Shown here in pieces: positions 32,217 through 39,398 of a DNA stretch of 46,082 nucleotides; within the stretch, counting starts at the first letter, position 1, and every line of letters begins with the position of its first letter. The notes beneath the pieces were generated by a model. The model did no database searches. It was not told the DNA's origin and saw only the letters and a program-made list of their open reading frames with translations. Source of the stretch: Actinomycetaceae bacterium (GTDB taxonomy: Bacteria; Actinomycetota; Actinomycetes; Actinomycetales; Actinomycetaceae); contig JAGBKC010000031.1 in the NCBI GenBank assembly GCA_017934115.1, forward strand, positions 1 to 46,082, written 5' to 3'. The translations under genes were made by a program, and so were the position numbers.

Positions 32217-32855
32217 TTATTCTCCAAAAAAGTGTCGTATCTTTGCAAATTTATGTTCACGTGCAGCATGCTCGATTTCATCTTGCGGTGCTTTTTTCTT
32301 AATGAATGTTAACAAAAGACGATGTTCATCCATTGATTTCTGAGAATAACCCGCATCAAAAGGGAAGACATTTCGGCGCATAACAATAGCTCGCATCGAC
32401 TCCATTTCAAGAACGTTATATAAGGAGTGATGAGGACATGAAGAACCTAAATGCAAATGAAAGCGCACATTAAGTTCGCTATACTCTTCGGCACTAAAGA
32501 CACTATTACTCACAACATGTTCCATACGTTCAAGGAGTTCTTCAGCTTGACGAATCTTTTCTTCACTCATATGCAGAGCAGATAAGGCCGTCACAATACC
32601 CTCAATATAAGCAATGCCGTTCATGGCATCTTTATAACCTTCAAGATCAGCAGAGATGACCTCAGCACCCACATTTTGGATATACCGCACGTATCCTTGC
32701 GCTTCCAACCGTCGCACTGCTTCACGAACAGGCATAACAGAAACATCGTACTGGCGCGCCACTTGCGCAAGAACAATACGATCTCCTGGTTTAAGGACAG
32801 AATTCAAAATCGATTCACGCAACAAGCTATATATGTGCTCAGATTTTGAACTCAC
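32217..32855 (-). CDS. GntR-family regulator, FCD (FadR-type) subfamily
   Basis: Probable ligand-responsive regulator of the aromatic island. The N-terminal winged helix is clear (SEHIYSLLRESILNSVLKPGDRIVLAQVARQYDVSVMPVREAVRRLEAQGYV). The C-terminal FCD domain shows ELNVRFHLHLGSSCPH, with the Asn and His that bind metal in this family, and later HRLLLTFIKKK and EHKFAKIRHFF. I start at the GTG at 32855 since AGGAG lies 6 bases upstream, giving 212 residues; the open frame extends to 32966 without such a site. It follows the MHS transporter gene by 122 bp. Likely site: the GTATAC palindrome at 32099. Confidence 0.88.
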   Translation of the reverse strand: MSSKSEHIYSLLRESILNSVLKPGDRIVLAQVARQYDVSVMPVREAVRRLEAQGYVRYIQNVGAEVISADLEGYKDAMNGIAYIEGIVTALSALHMSEEKIRQAEELLERMEHVVSNSVFSAEEYSELNVRFHLHLGSSCPHHSLYNVLEMESMRAIVMRRNVFPFDAGYSQKSMDEHRLLLTFIKKKAPQDEIEHAAREHKFAKIRHFFGE

Positions 32856-32977
32856 GCCTACTCCTATATAGTTTTCCAAAAAGTGACGCGAATATTCTAC
32901 AAAACCTTCCATATATATTAAATAAAAAGTAAATGTGCGCATGCTTTCTTTTACAATCACATACACACATGTAAGGA

Positions 32978-34444
32978 TTAAAAACCTGATAATTCACTCG
33001 TTACGTGTCGAGCATCATTGGCATGAACTGTTTCATCAAGCTGTTTATTAGCTAAATCATCATCTTCACCATGCAATGGAGCACCTGTGCGATCCTTTAA
33101 GGTCAAAGTTGCCACCAAAGCAATAAGAGTAAAGAGAATGATATAACCGGCCACAAGAAGCGATGGATGACTCATACCTTTGGCATAGCTGGAAGCAAGA
33201 AGCGCCGCAGCAATCATTGGAGCAAATCCGCCACCAATAATAGAACCAACTGCATTTGCTAAAGCTGCTCCAGAATACCGAATACGCGTGGGGAACATTT
33301 CAGCAAACATCGCCGATTGCGGACCATAATTAAATCCAATAGGGAAAGAAAGAACGATCAAAGCCACAGCGATCAAAATATAACCAGAGACATCTCCACC
33401 GTTTTGACTCAACTGTCCACCTTTATCGAAGAGCAAGAACATGGGTGCAACCCATATTGCTTGGAAAACGAAGGAAATAAGATAGACCTTCTTACGGCCA
33501 ATGCGATCAGAAAGCCAAGCAGCTAATAGTGTTGTAGCCATCCATGAAAGCGACGTCAACGCAACGATCAACAAAATAACTTGTTTATTTAACGTATATG
33601 GCGTTTTGGCAAGGTAATTCAAAACAAAGCCGCCCGCAATCATATAACCAGCAACACCATTACCAGCAAAAACGAGAGCACCCTGAATAAGGGGTTTCCA
33701 TGATGTTTTAAACATCTCAACAATAGGAAGGCGAACCTGCTCACTTTCATCTTCCGCATCAACCTGCTTAATAGTGTCATTCTCTTCGATGCCGCGACGC
33801 ACCCACACACCAACACCAACAATCAAAATAGACAAGAGAAATGGAATGCGCCAACCCCACGAATTAAAAGCAGCATTGTCGGGAGCGATAGCAGTAATAA
33901 TAAAATAAACCAAAACAGCCAAAAGCATGCCTGTTGGTACGCCTAATTGAGGGAAGCCGCCATACCAACCGCGTTTCTTTGCAGGTGCATGTTCGACAGC
34001 CATCAAAGCTGCGCCACCCCACATGCCGCCTGTAGCAAGACCTTGCAAAATTCGCAAGACAACAACACCAATAGGAGCTAACAAACCCCATGATGCATAA
34101 TTAGGTAATAAACCAATAAGGAAAGTTGAAATACCCATCAAAAAAACGGTTGCTTCCATCATGATTTTGCGACCTAATTTATCACCAAAATGTCCAGCGA
34201 TCATCGCACCCAAAGGACGGAAAATAAAGGAAATTCCAACCGTTGCAAAAGATAGTATCGCTGCAATTTGAGGATTATCTGAGGCAAGCGGCCCAAAATA
34301 TTGCGTATCCATCACCAAAGCAGCAGCGAGAGAAAAAATGAAAATGTCATACCATTCAAGAGAGGTAGACGCAATTGTTGCAAAAGCAATTTTTTTATCA
34401 TTTGAGCTTTCAGTAAGCTCAACATGTTGTTTTTCAGTAGTCAT
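32978..34444 (-). CDS. MHS-family (metabolite:H+ symporter) MFS transporter, copy A
   Basis: A 12-TM inner-membrane importer, probably of an aromatic acid or related acid. The 488-residue protein has the MHS-type motif RPLGAMIAGHFGDKLGRKIMMEATVFLMG between TM2 and TM3, and MAVEHAPAKKRGWYGGFPQLGVPTG in the TM4-TM5 region. A second motif A-like loop (SDRIGRKKVY) opens the second half. It shares high similarity with copy B at 34853-36292, so the pair is a tandem duplication. It starts at ATG 34444 right after the repeated leader RNA element. The GntR gene follows and may be co-transcribed. Confidence 0.9.
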   Translation of the reverse strand: MTTEKQHVELTESSNDKKIAFATIASTSLEWYDIFIFSLAAALVMDTQYFGPLASDNPQIAAILSFATVGISFIFRPLGAMIAGHFGDKLGRKIMMEATVFLMGISTFLIGLLPNYASWGLLAPIGVVVLRILQGLATGGMWGGAALMAVEHAPAKKRGWYGGFPQLGVPTGMLLAVLVYFIITAIAPDNAAFNSWGWRIPFLLSILIVGVGVWVRRGIEENDTIKQVDAEDESEQVRLPIVEMFKTSWKPLIQGALVFAGNGVAGYMIAGGFVLNYLAKTPYTLNKQVILLIVALTSLSWMATTLLAAWLSDRIGRKKVYLISFVFQAIWVAPMFLLFDKGGQLSQNGGDVSGYILIAVALIVLSFPIGFNYGPQSAMFAEMFPTRIRYSGAALANAVGSIIGGGFAPMIAAALLASSYAKGMSHPSLLVAGYIILFTLIALVATLTLKDRTGAPLHGEDDDLANKQLDETVHANDARHVTSELSGF

Positions 34445-34654
34445 TTTGTGTCCTATTCTTCTTCATCAAATACTCCTCTGCGCAACTTTCACCTAGAAAG
34501 CGGGTTATGTAAAAGCCGGCAAAAGAATAGGGCACTGCTAAAATCATTAACAGTACAGAATGTAACCTCCGATAGCTACATTCTCCTTGTGGCAAGCGAA
34601 TGTGGTAGTTCGCCCTTACACAAGCAGCATCTTTGTTTCTTGTGGAATAGATGC
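34445..34654 (-). promoter_or_regulatory. Structured 5' leader of transporter A, copy 2 of the repeated RNA element
   Basis: About 210 nt of minus-strand RNA. Hairpins in order: 34627-34654 (GCATCT/AGATGC), 34586-34624 (CTTGTG/CACAAG enclosing GCGAA/TTCGC), and 34558-34583 (GAATGTAGC/GTTACATTC). Then TGTACTGTT opens P0 (34534-34554). P1 pairs GTGCCCTATTCT (34524-34535) with AGAATAGGACAC (34448-34459), 12 positions with one mismatch, and covers the Shine-Dalgarno AGGA. P2 inside it is GGCTTTTAC with GTGAAAGTT around the 16-nt loop ATAACCCGCTTTCTAG. GGAGTATTT follows. P2 differs from copy 1 at most stem positions but stays paired, while loop positions 1-5 (ATAAC) and 11-14 (TTCT) are identical. 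Confidence 0.65.
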
Positions 34655-34657
34655 ATG

Positions 34658-34712
34658 AATATAAAATTATCAACCAGCAAAAGCAAGACATATCACTTGA
34701 TGTGTATCACTT
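34658..34712 (-). promoter_or_regulatory. Candidate promoter of transporter A with upstream direct repeat
   Basis: On the minus strand TTGCTT (34681-34686) and TATATT (34658-34663) are 17 bp apart. Start of transcription near 34650 would place the whole hairpin series in the leader. Just upstream is a direct repeat AAGTGATA (34705-34712 and 34691-34698), 14 bp apart centre to centre, a possible activator site. Confidence 0.5.
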
Positions 34713-34852
34713 ATTCCAAGTCACATAGAATGATATATGATTTTTCTTGACTCTGTCTAGAAAACAAAAAAGTAATTTTTCCCAAAAGAAAATCGCCCAC
34801 ATATTTTGCAATATGCAGACGATTCAATTATGGATACAAGAATGTTTCTACA

Positions 34853-36292
34853 TTAGAAACCTGGACGATCAAAGGAAACTGGATGTGACTTACCCTCTTC
34901 GATATCCTTGTCGATTTCATCATGGATTTCTTGAGAAACAACATCGGTGTCATGGTCACCATCAAGCGGCTTACCTGTACGATCCTTGATGAACAATGCA
35001 GCAATAAGAGCAATTGTTGCCATTGTTGCAACGTACACACCAACAACATAGTTGTTACCATTTGACCATTCAAGTAACGCTGCAGCAATCATCGATGCGA
35101 AAGCACCACCGATAACAGCACCGATAGCATACGCAATAGCAGCACCTGAATAACGGATACGTGCTGGGAACAATTCAGCAAAGAATGCTGCTTGCGGACC
35201 ATATGTAAAGCCGGCAGGTATCGAGAAGAGAACAACAGCTAAAACAACGAGTAAGTAGTTTGGCTTATCGCCGCTTGCCGCAGTATTAAGCAACCAGAAG
35301 AAGACAAATGCAAGAATGATTTCCAAAACGAAACCAATGATATACATCTTCTTACGGCCAATGCGGTCTGATGCCCATGCCGAGAACAAAATAGTAAAGA
35401 TACGGCACACTTCAAAGGAAGCAATCACAAGAAGAGCGATCTTTGGATTAAGGCCAAGACCATGTTTTTCTGGAGAATCCTTTAAGTATGCTGCCAAGAA
35501 GCCACCCGTTGACAAGTAACCAGCAACACCGTTACCAGCAAAAACAAGAGAACCAACGATAAGCTGCTTCCAAGAAGTCTTAAACATTTCAACGATTGGC
35601 AAGGAAACCTGATCGTCTTCTTCAACGATCTGGTTCATAACAGGAGATTCTGCAACTCCCATACGGATCCACATACCAAACACAACGAGCAGAGCAGAAA
35701 TCAAGAATGGCACACGCCAACCCCATGTTACGAAGTCGTCGCCAGAAATTTGCATCATAAGAAGAAGCATCAATGTGGAGATAACCATGCCGACCGGTAC
35801 ACCAATTTGTGGGAATGCACCAAAGAAACCACGCTTGTTTGCAGGAGCATGCTCAACAGCCATCAAAGCTGCTCCGCCCCATTCACCACCAGCCGAAAAA
35901 CCCTGGATAACGCGCATCAGCATGATCAACAATGGAGCAGCAATACCGATCGATTCAGCAGACGGAATAACGCCGATCAATGTTGTTGCAGCGCCCATCA
36001 AAACAAGTGTGACAACAAGCATTGCCTTACGGCCGAGTTTATCGCCGTAGTGGCCTGCAACAACCGCACCGAGCGGTCGGAATAAGAATGAAATGCCCAC
36101 AGTTGCAAAACCGACGATCTTGGCTGCAAATGGGCTATTTGTCAAAACATTAAAATAGTGGTCATTAAAAACCATAGCAGCAACAGTTGCATAAACGAAG
36201 AAATCGTACCATTCAACTGTTGTGCCAACCATCGTAGCAAGACGCACACGGCGATCCTGCTTACGTTTCGTATTCAATTCATAGGGACTCAC
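34853..36292 (-). CDS. MHS-family MFS transporter, copy B
   Basis: A second 12-TM proton symporter, 479 residues, closely related to copy A. They share GTTVEWYDFFVYATVAAMVF-like start, RPLGAVVAGHYGDKLGRKAM, MAVEHAPANKRGFFGAFPQIGVPVG, FKTSWKQLIVGSLVFAGNGVAGY and SDRIGRKKMY. The likely substrate is again an aromatic or short organic acid. The gene starts with GTG at 36292 after AAGGAGG with 5-nt spacing. Its leader is structured but unlike that of copy A, so the two transporters are probably regulated differently. It lies downstream of hpaD, with a terminator in between. Confidence 0.9.
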   Translation of the reverse strand: MSPYELNTKRKQDRRVRLATMVGTTVEWYDFFVYATVAAMVFNDHYFNVLTNSPFAAKIVGFATVGISFLFRPLGAVVAGHYGDKLGRKAMLVVTLVLMGAATTLIGVIPSAESIGIAAPLLIMLMRVIQGFSAGGEWGGAALMAVEHAPANKRGFFGAFPQIGVPVGMVISTLMLLLMMQISGDDFVTWGWRVPFLISALLVVFGMWIRMGVAESPVMNQIVEEDDQVSLPIVEMFKTSWKQLIVGSLVFAGNGVAGYLSTGGFLAAYLKDSPEKHGLGLNPKIALLVIASFEVCRIFTILFSAWASDRIGRKKMYIIGFVLEIILAFVFFWLLNTAASGDKPNYLLVVLAVVLFSIPAGFTYGPQAAFFAELFPARIRYSGAAIAYAIGAVIGGAFASMIAAALLEWSNGNNYVVGVYVATMATIALIAALFIKDRTGKPLDGDHDTDVVSQEIHDEIDKDIEEGKSHPVSFDRPGF

Positions 36293-36311
36293 AATATCCT
36301 CCTTTGGATGT

Positions 36312-36375
36312 TTTATGCCATAGAAAATTTCTTTTCGTTCACATAGCTCACACTGCTATGCAAAATGGGCATAAA
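36312..36375 (-). promoter_or_regulatory. Structured leader upstream of transporter B
   Basis: On the minus strand TTTATGCC-C-AT (36366-36375 side) pairs with ATGGCATAAA (36312-36321) with one bulged C. The stem encloses a 6-bp hairpin CATAGC/GCTATG (36342-36360) and a palindrome AGAAATTTTCT. The closing stem ends 8 bases before AAGGAGG, so the ribosome-binding site is outside it. The sequence is unrelated to the element used twice upstream of the hydroxylase and transporter A. Confidence 0.5.
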
Positions 36376-36440
36376 GTCACATTAGCGCAAAATATTGCTT
36401 CTGTCTCATGTTTTCGAACACAAAATTTTATAAACAATAA

Positions 36441-36466
36441 CTCCCCTGCATACGAATACAGGGGAG
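36441..36466 (-). terminator. Terminator of hpaD
   Basis: CTCCCCTG (36441-36448) pairs perfectly with CAGGGGAG (36459-36466). On the minus strand TTATTGTTTA follows. It lies 24 bases past the hpaD stop. Confidence 0.8.
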
Positions 36467-36490
36467 CAAAAATTTTACGTATTTTTACTA

Positions 36491-37549
36491 TTAGCGTGGA
36501 TTATGTTCACCCTTATCAGTATAAATGAAGCCATCAGCGCCAACAGTAACGTCAAGTTCACCCTTATCTTCACGTGGGCGAATTGGCTGAACATTACCAT
36601 CAAGATCAAGAACTGGGCTGTTTTCGGTGTACCACGAGAGAACAACCTGGCTTGTGCCACCCCACCAGCTACGACGCTGATCATCGTGAACATCCCATGT
36701 AAGTGTTGGGTTGTCTGGATCGCCAGTATAGTAATCGGATGTGTAAATCTCGATACGGTGGCCATCTGGATCACGCAAGTAGAGATAGAAAGCATTTGAA
36801 ACACCATGGCGGCCTGGGCCACGTTCGATGCAATCTGACATACGCAATGCACCCAAGCGATCGCACAAATGGATGATGTTGTTCTTCTCGCCTGCCGAAA
36901 ATGCAACATGGTGCATCAATGGGCCGTCGCCACCAGTGAGAGCAGTATCGTGAACTGTAGACTTACGTGTTACCCATGCAGCGTAGGTTGTACCTTCGTC
37001 ATCCATAATATTTTCTGTCACCTTGAAACCAAGGTTCTGCATGTAAATTGCTGCACCTTCAACATCACCAACGATTTGGTTAAAATGATCGAGACGCATC
37101 AAGGAAGAGCCATTCATTTCATCATAATCACGAATCTTGCGCTCTACATGGTCTGTTTCATAGAAGAATTCGTATGGGAAACCAAATGGATCAACAACGC
37201 GAACAGCATTGCGAACACCCTTTGAGAAATCGCCACGGCGAACTTCGCAGCCAAGTTCCTTGAAATAAGCCTCAGCCAAATAGACATCATCTTGGGATGC
37301 AACACGGAATGCGTATGCAGATACAGCCGGAGCATCACCCTTCTTCAAAACAAGATTGTGGTGAATGTACTCTTCGTATGTACGCAAGTAAATTTCGTTT
37401 TCATTTTCTTCAGTGACGATCAAGCCAAGAACGTCGACATAGAAGTGTCGTGAACGCTGAAGATCTGTAACGATCAATTCCATGTATGCTGCACGCAAAA
37501 TGTTTGGTGCGGGTGTTGATGGCTTATAACGTGGATCTATTGCTACCAT
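36491..37549 (-). CDS. hpaD: Homoprotocatechuate (3,4-dihydroxyphenylacetate) 2,3-dioxygenase
   Basis: Extradiol ring-cleaving enzyme that opens homoprotocatechuate to 5-carboxymethyl-2-hydroxymuconate semialdehyde, using Fe(II) or Mn(II). The 352-residue vicinal-oxygen-chelate protein has metal ligands His155 (RLDH), His214 (LMHH) and Glu267 (HRIE). Second-sphere residues also fall exactly where known for the Brevibacterium fuscum enzyme: His200, Trp192, Arg243, His248, Tyr257 and Arg293. This makes the substrate call unusually safe and separates it from catechol dioxygenases. The ATG at 37549 follows AAGGAG. A TATAAT box (37607-37612, minus) suggests its own promoter; a terminator follows. 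Confidence 0.96.
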   Translation of the reverse strand: MVAIDPRYKPSTPAPNILRAAYMELIVTDLQRSRHFYVDVLGLIVTEENENEIYLRTYEEYIHHNLVLKKGDAPAVSAYAFRVASQDDVYLAEAYFKELGCEVRRGDFSKGVRNAVRVVDPFGFPYEFFYETDHVERKIRDYDEMNGSSLMRLDHFNQIVGDVEGAAIYMQNLGFKVTENIMDDEGTTYAAWVTRKSTVHDTALTGGDGPLMHHVAFSAGEKNNIIHLCDRLGALRMSDCIERGPGRHGVSNAFYLYLRDPDGHRIEIYTSDYYTGDPDNPTLTWDVHDDQRRSWWGGTSQVVLSWYTENSPVLDLDGNVQPIRPREDKGELDVTVGADGFIYTDKGEHNPR

Positions 37550-37606
37550 TTTTTCTCCTTATTTCTTTGCGCCTCTATGTGCACATATCATTAATAAAAA
37601 CATAAA

Positions 37607-37612
37607 ATTATA
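37607..37612 (-). promoter_or_regulatory. Consensus -10 box upstream of hpaD
   Basis: A perfect TATAAT on the minus strand, 57 bases before the hpaD ATG. No good -35 box is visible at the right distance, which would fit a promoter needing an activator. Confidence 0.4.
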
Positions 37613-37637
37613 TAGGAATAAATGTCCATAGTGAGCT

Positions 37638-37682
37638 TTACGGGGGTGTACCTTTAACTCTTCGATGTTTTTTATGATACAT
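37638..37682 (-). CDS. Possible 14-residue leader peptide upstream of hpaD
   Basis: A strong ribosome-binding site (AAAGGAG, 5-nt spacing) precedes ATG at 37682 and a short frame MYHKKHRRVKGTPP ending in TAA. It lies 88 bases upstream of hpaD and just upstream of the TATAAT box. If transcription starts further upstream it could be a translated leader with an attenuation role. It may also be chance. Confidence 0.3.
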   Translation of the reverse strand: MYHKKHRRVKGTPP

Positions 37683-37749
37683 GGCGTCTCCTTTGACAGC
37701 GCAAATGTGCAATAACTTGCAGTGTGTAAAAGACTAGCACAGGAAAAGA

Positions 37750-37795
37750 AAAAGTGCAGGGATAAAAGGAAAAATCTTTTTTCCCCTACACTTTT
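37750..37795 (-). terminator. Terminator of hpaE
   Basis: AAAAGTG-C-AGGG (37750-37761) pairs with CCCT-A-CACTTTT (37784-37795) with one mismatch. On the minus strand TTCTTTTCCT follows. It separates the FAH-hpaE transcript from hpaD. Confidence 0.65.
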
Positions 37796-37821
37796 ATAAA
37801 AAAACTTTACTTATTTAGCAC

Positions 37822-39354
37822 TTAGGCTGATGGACCACCGAGACCGAGATCGTTATCGGCATAGCCTGTAGCACCAAAGCGAGTTGTATGAACATCACCA
37901 AGAGTTACATGGATCGACTGCTGATCCGAATAGAAGTCAAGGCTGCGGTAACCACCTTCATGACCAAGACCAGACCCCTTGATGCCACCAAATGGTGTGC
38001 GCAAATCGCGAACATTGTGAGAGTTGATCCACACCATGCCAGCTTCAATACCAGATGCGAAGTTGTGTGCACGCTCGATATCACGCGTCCACACATAAGA
38101 AGCTAAACCATAAACGCAGTTATTTGCCAACTCTAAAGCTTCTTCTTCAGTATCAAATGGTGTAATACAAACAACGGGGCCGAAGATTTCTTCTTGGAAA
38201 ATGCGCGCAGTTGGAGGAACATCGGCGAAAACCGTTGCCTCAACATAGTTGCCTTCTGGCAAGTGTGCAGGACGCCCACCGCCAGCAACAAGACGCGCCT
38301 CTTGCTTACCGATTTCGATATAGCTTGTGACCTTCTTGTAGTGCTCTGGGTGAACAAGAGCAGCGATTTCTGTCTTAGGATCTGATGGCTCGCCAACAAC
38401 GATCTTCTTTGCGCGCTCTGCGTATGCTTCAACAAACTTATCATAAATAGAACGCTGAACAAGAATACGTGAAGACGCAGTACAACGTTCGCCATTCAAG
38501 GAGAACACACCAAAGAGGGTAGAATCAAGAGCCGCTTCGAAATCTGCATCTTCGAAAATGACAGCCGGCGATTTACCACCGAGCTCCATCGACATGTGCT
38601 TCATGTTTTCTGCACAGTTACCGTAGATAACCTTACCTGTTGCAAGAGAACCAGTAAAGGAAATAAGGCGAACATCAGGATGCTTTACCAATGCATCACC
38701 AGCACCCTTACCTGTACCATAAACAATGTTGAATACACCTTCAGGAACACCTGCGCGCTCCATAATTCCGTTCCACAAAGATGCAGACGTTGGTGTGAAT
38801 TCAGCTGGCTTCAATACCAATGTACAACCAGAAGCAAGAGCTGGAGCGAGTTTCCATGATTCCTGCATAAATGGTGTATTCCAAGGGGTAATAAGGCCAG
38901 CAACACCCTTTGGCTTACGGTTGACATAGTTGATCTGGCGGCCAGGCATCTTAAATGCATCATCTACCTGAGCAACGATAAGGTCTGCAAAGAAACGGAA
39001 ATTTTCTGCTGCACGGTTTGCTTGTCCTTGTGTCTGGCGAATAGGAAGGCCAGAGTCAAAAGATTCGATTTGTGCAAGTTGATCTTTGATCTTAGTGACT
39101 TCATCAGCGATTTTGTACAAGATGCTTGCGCGCTGGCGTGGAAGCATGCGTGGCCATGGGCCTTCATCAAACGCTTTTTTAGCAGCAGCAACAGCGCGAT
39201 CAATATCTGCGCTATCACCTAAAGCACACTGAATGTATGCCTCATTAGTGGTCGGTTCAAGAACATCGAACAATTCTCCATTAGCAGAATCGACGAGTTC
39301 ACCACCAATGTAATGTTGAATATGCTGTGGCAAACCTTCTGGTTTCTGTGCCAT
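37822..39354 (-). CDS. hpaE: 5-carboxymethyl-2-hydroxymuconate semialdehyde dehydrogenase
   Basis: Oxidises the ring-cleavage semialdehyde made by HpaD to 5-carboxymethyl-2-hydroxymuconate with NAD+. The 510-residue aldehyde dehydrogenase has the catalytic Cys291 in NGERCTAS, the general base Glu257 in MELGGKSP, and the cofactor-binding ITPWNTPFMQ and FTGSLATGK. The family call over other aldehyde dehydrogenases rests on context with hpaD and on the HpaE-like start HIQHYIGGELVDSANGE. The ATG at 39354 follows GAGGAG. It lies 44 bases after the FAH-RraA gene and shares its transcript; a terminator follows. Confidence 0.9.
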   Translation of the reverse strand: MAQKPEGLPQHIQHYIGGELVDSANGELFDVLEPTTNEAYIQCALGDSADIDRAVAAAKKAFDEGPWPRMLPRQRASILYKIADEVTKIKDQLAQIESFDSGLPIRQTQGQANRAAENFRFFADLIVAQVDDAFKMPGRQINYVNRKPKGVAGLITPWNTPFMQESWKLAPALASGCTLVLKPAEFTPTSASLWNGIMERAGVPEGVFNIVYGTGKGAGDALVKHPDVRLISFTGSLATGKVIYGNCAENMKHMSMELGGKSPAVIFEDADFEAALDSTLFGVFSLNGERCTASSRILVQRSIYDKFVEAYAERAKKIVVGEPSDPKTEIAALVHPEHYKKVTSYIEIGKQEARLVAGGGRPAHLPEGNYVEATVFADVPPTARIFQEEIFGPVVCITPFDTEEEALELANNCVYGLASYVWTRDIERAHNFASGIEAGMVWINSHNVRDLRTPFGGIKGSGLGHEGGYRSLDFYSDQQSIHVTLGDVHTTRFGATGYADNDLGLGGPSA

Positions 39355-39398
39355 AGTATCTCCTCTTTCCTATTTATATATTGATTATTCGCAAAAGA

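Noticed and set aside
32856..32966. A longer N-terminus for the GntR regulator
   Set aside because: The GTG at 32855 has AGGAG at good spacing, and the extension adds residues unlike the family start.
34434..34691. An 85-codon frame in the leader of transporter A
   Set aside because: It overlaps the promoter and hairpins and ends inside the transporter gene in another frame. The translation is not protein-like.
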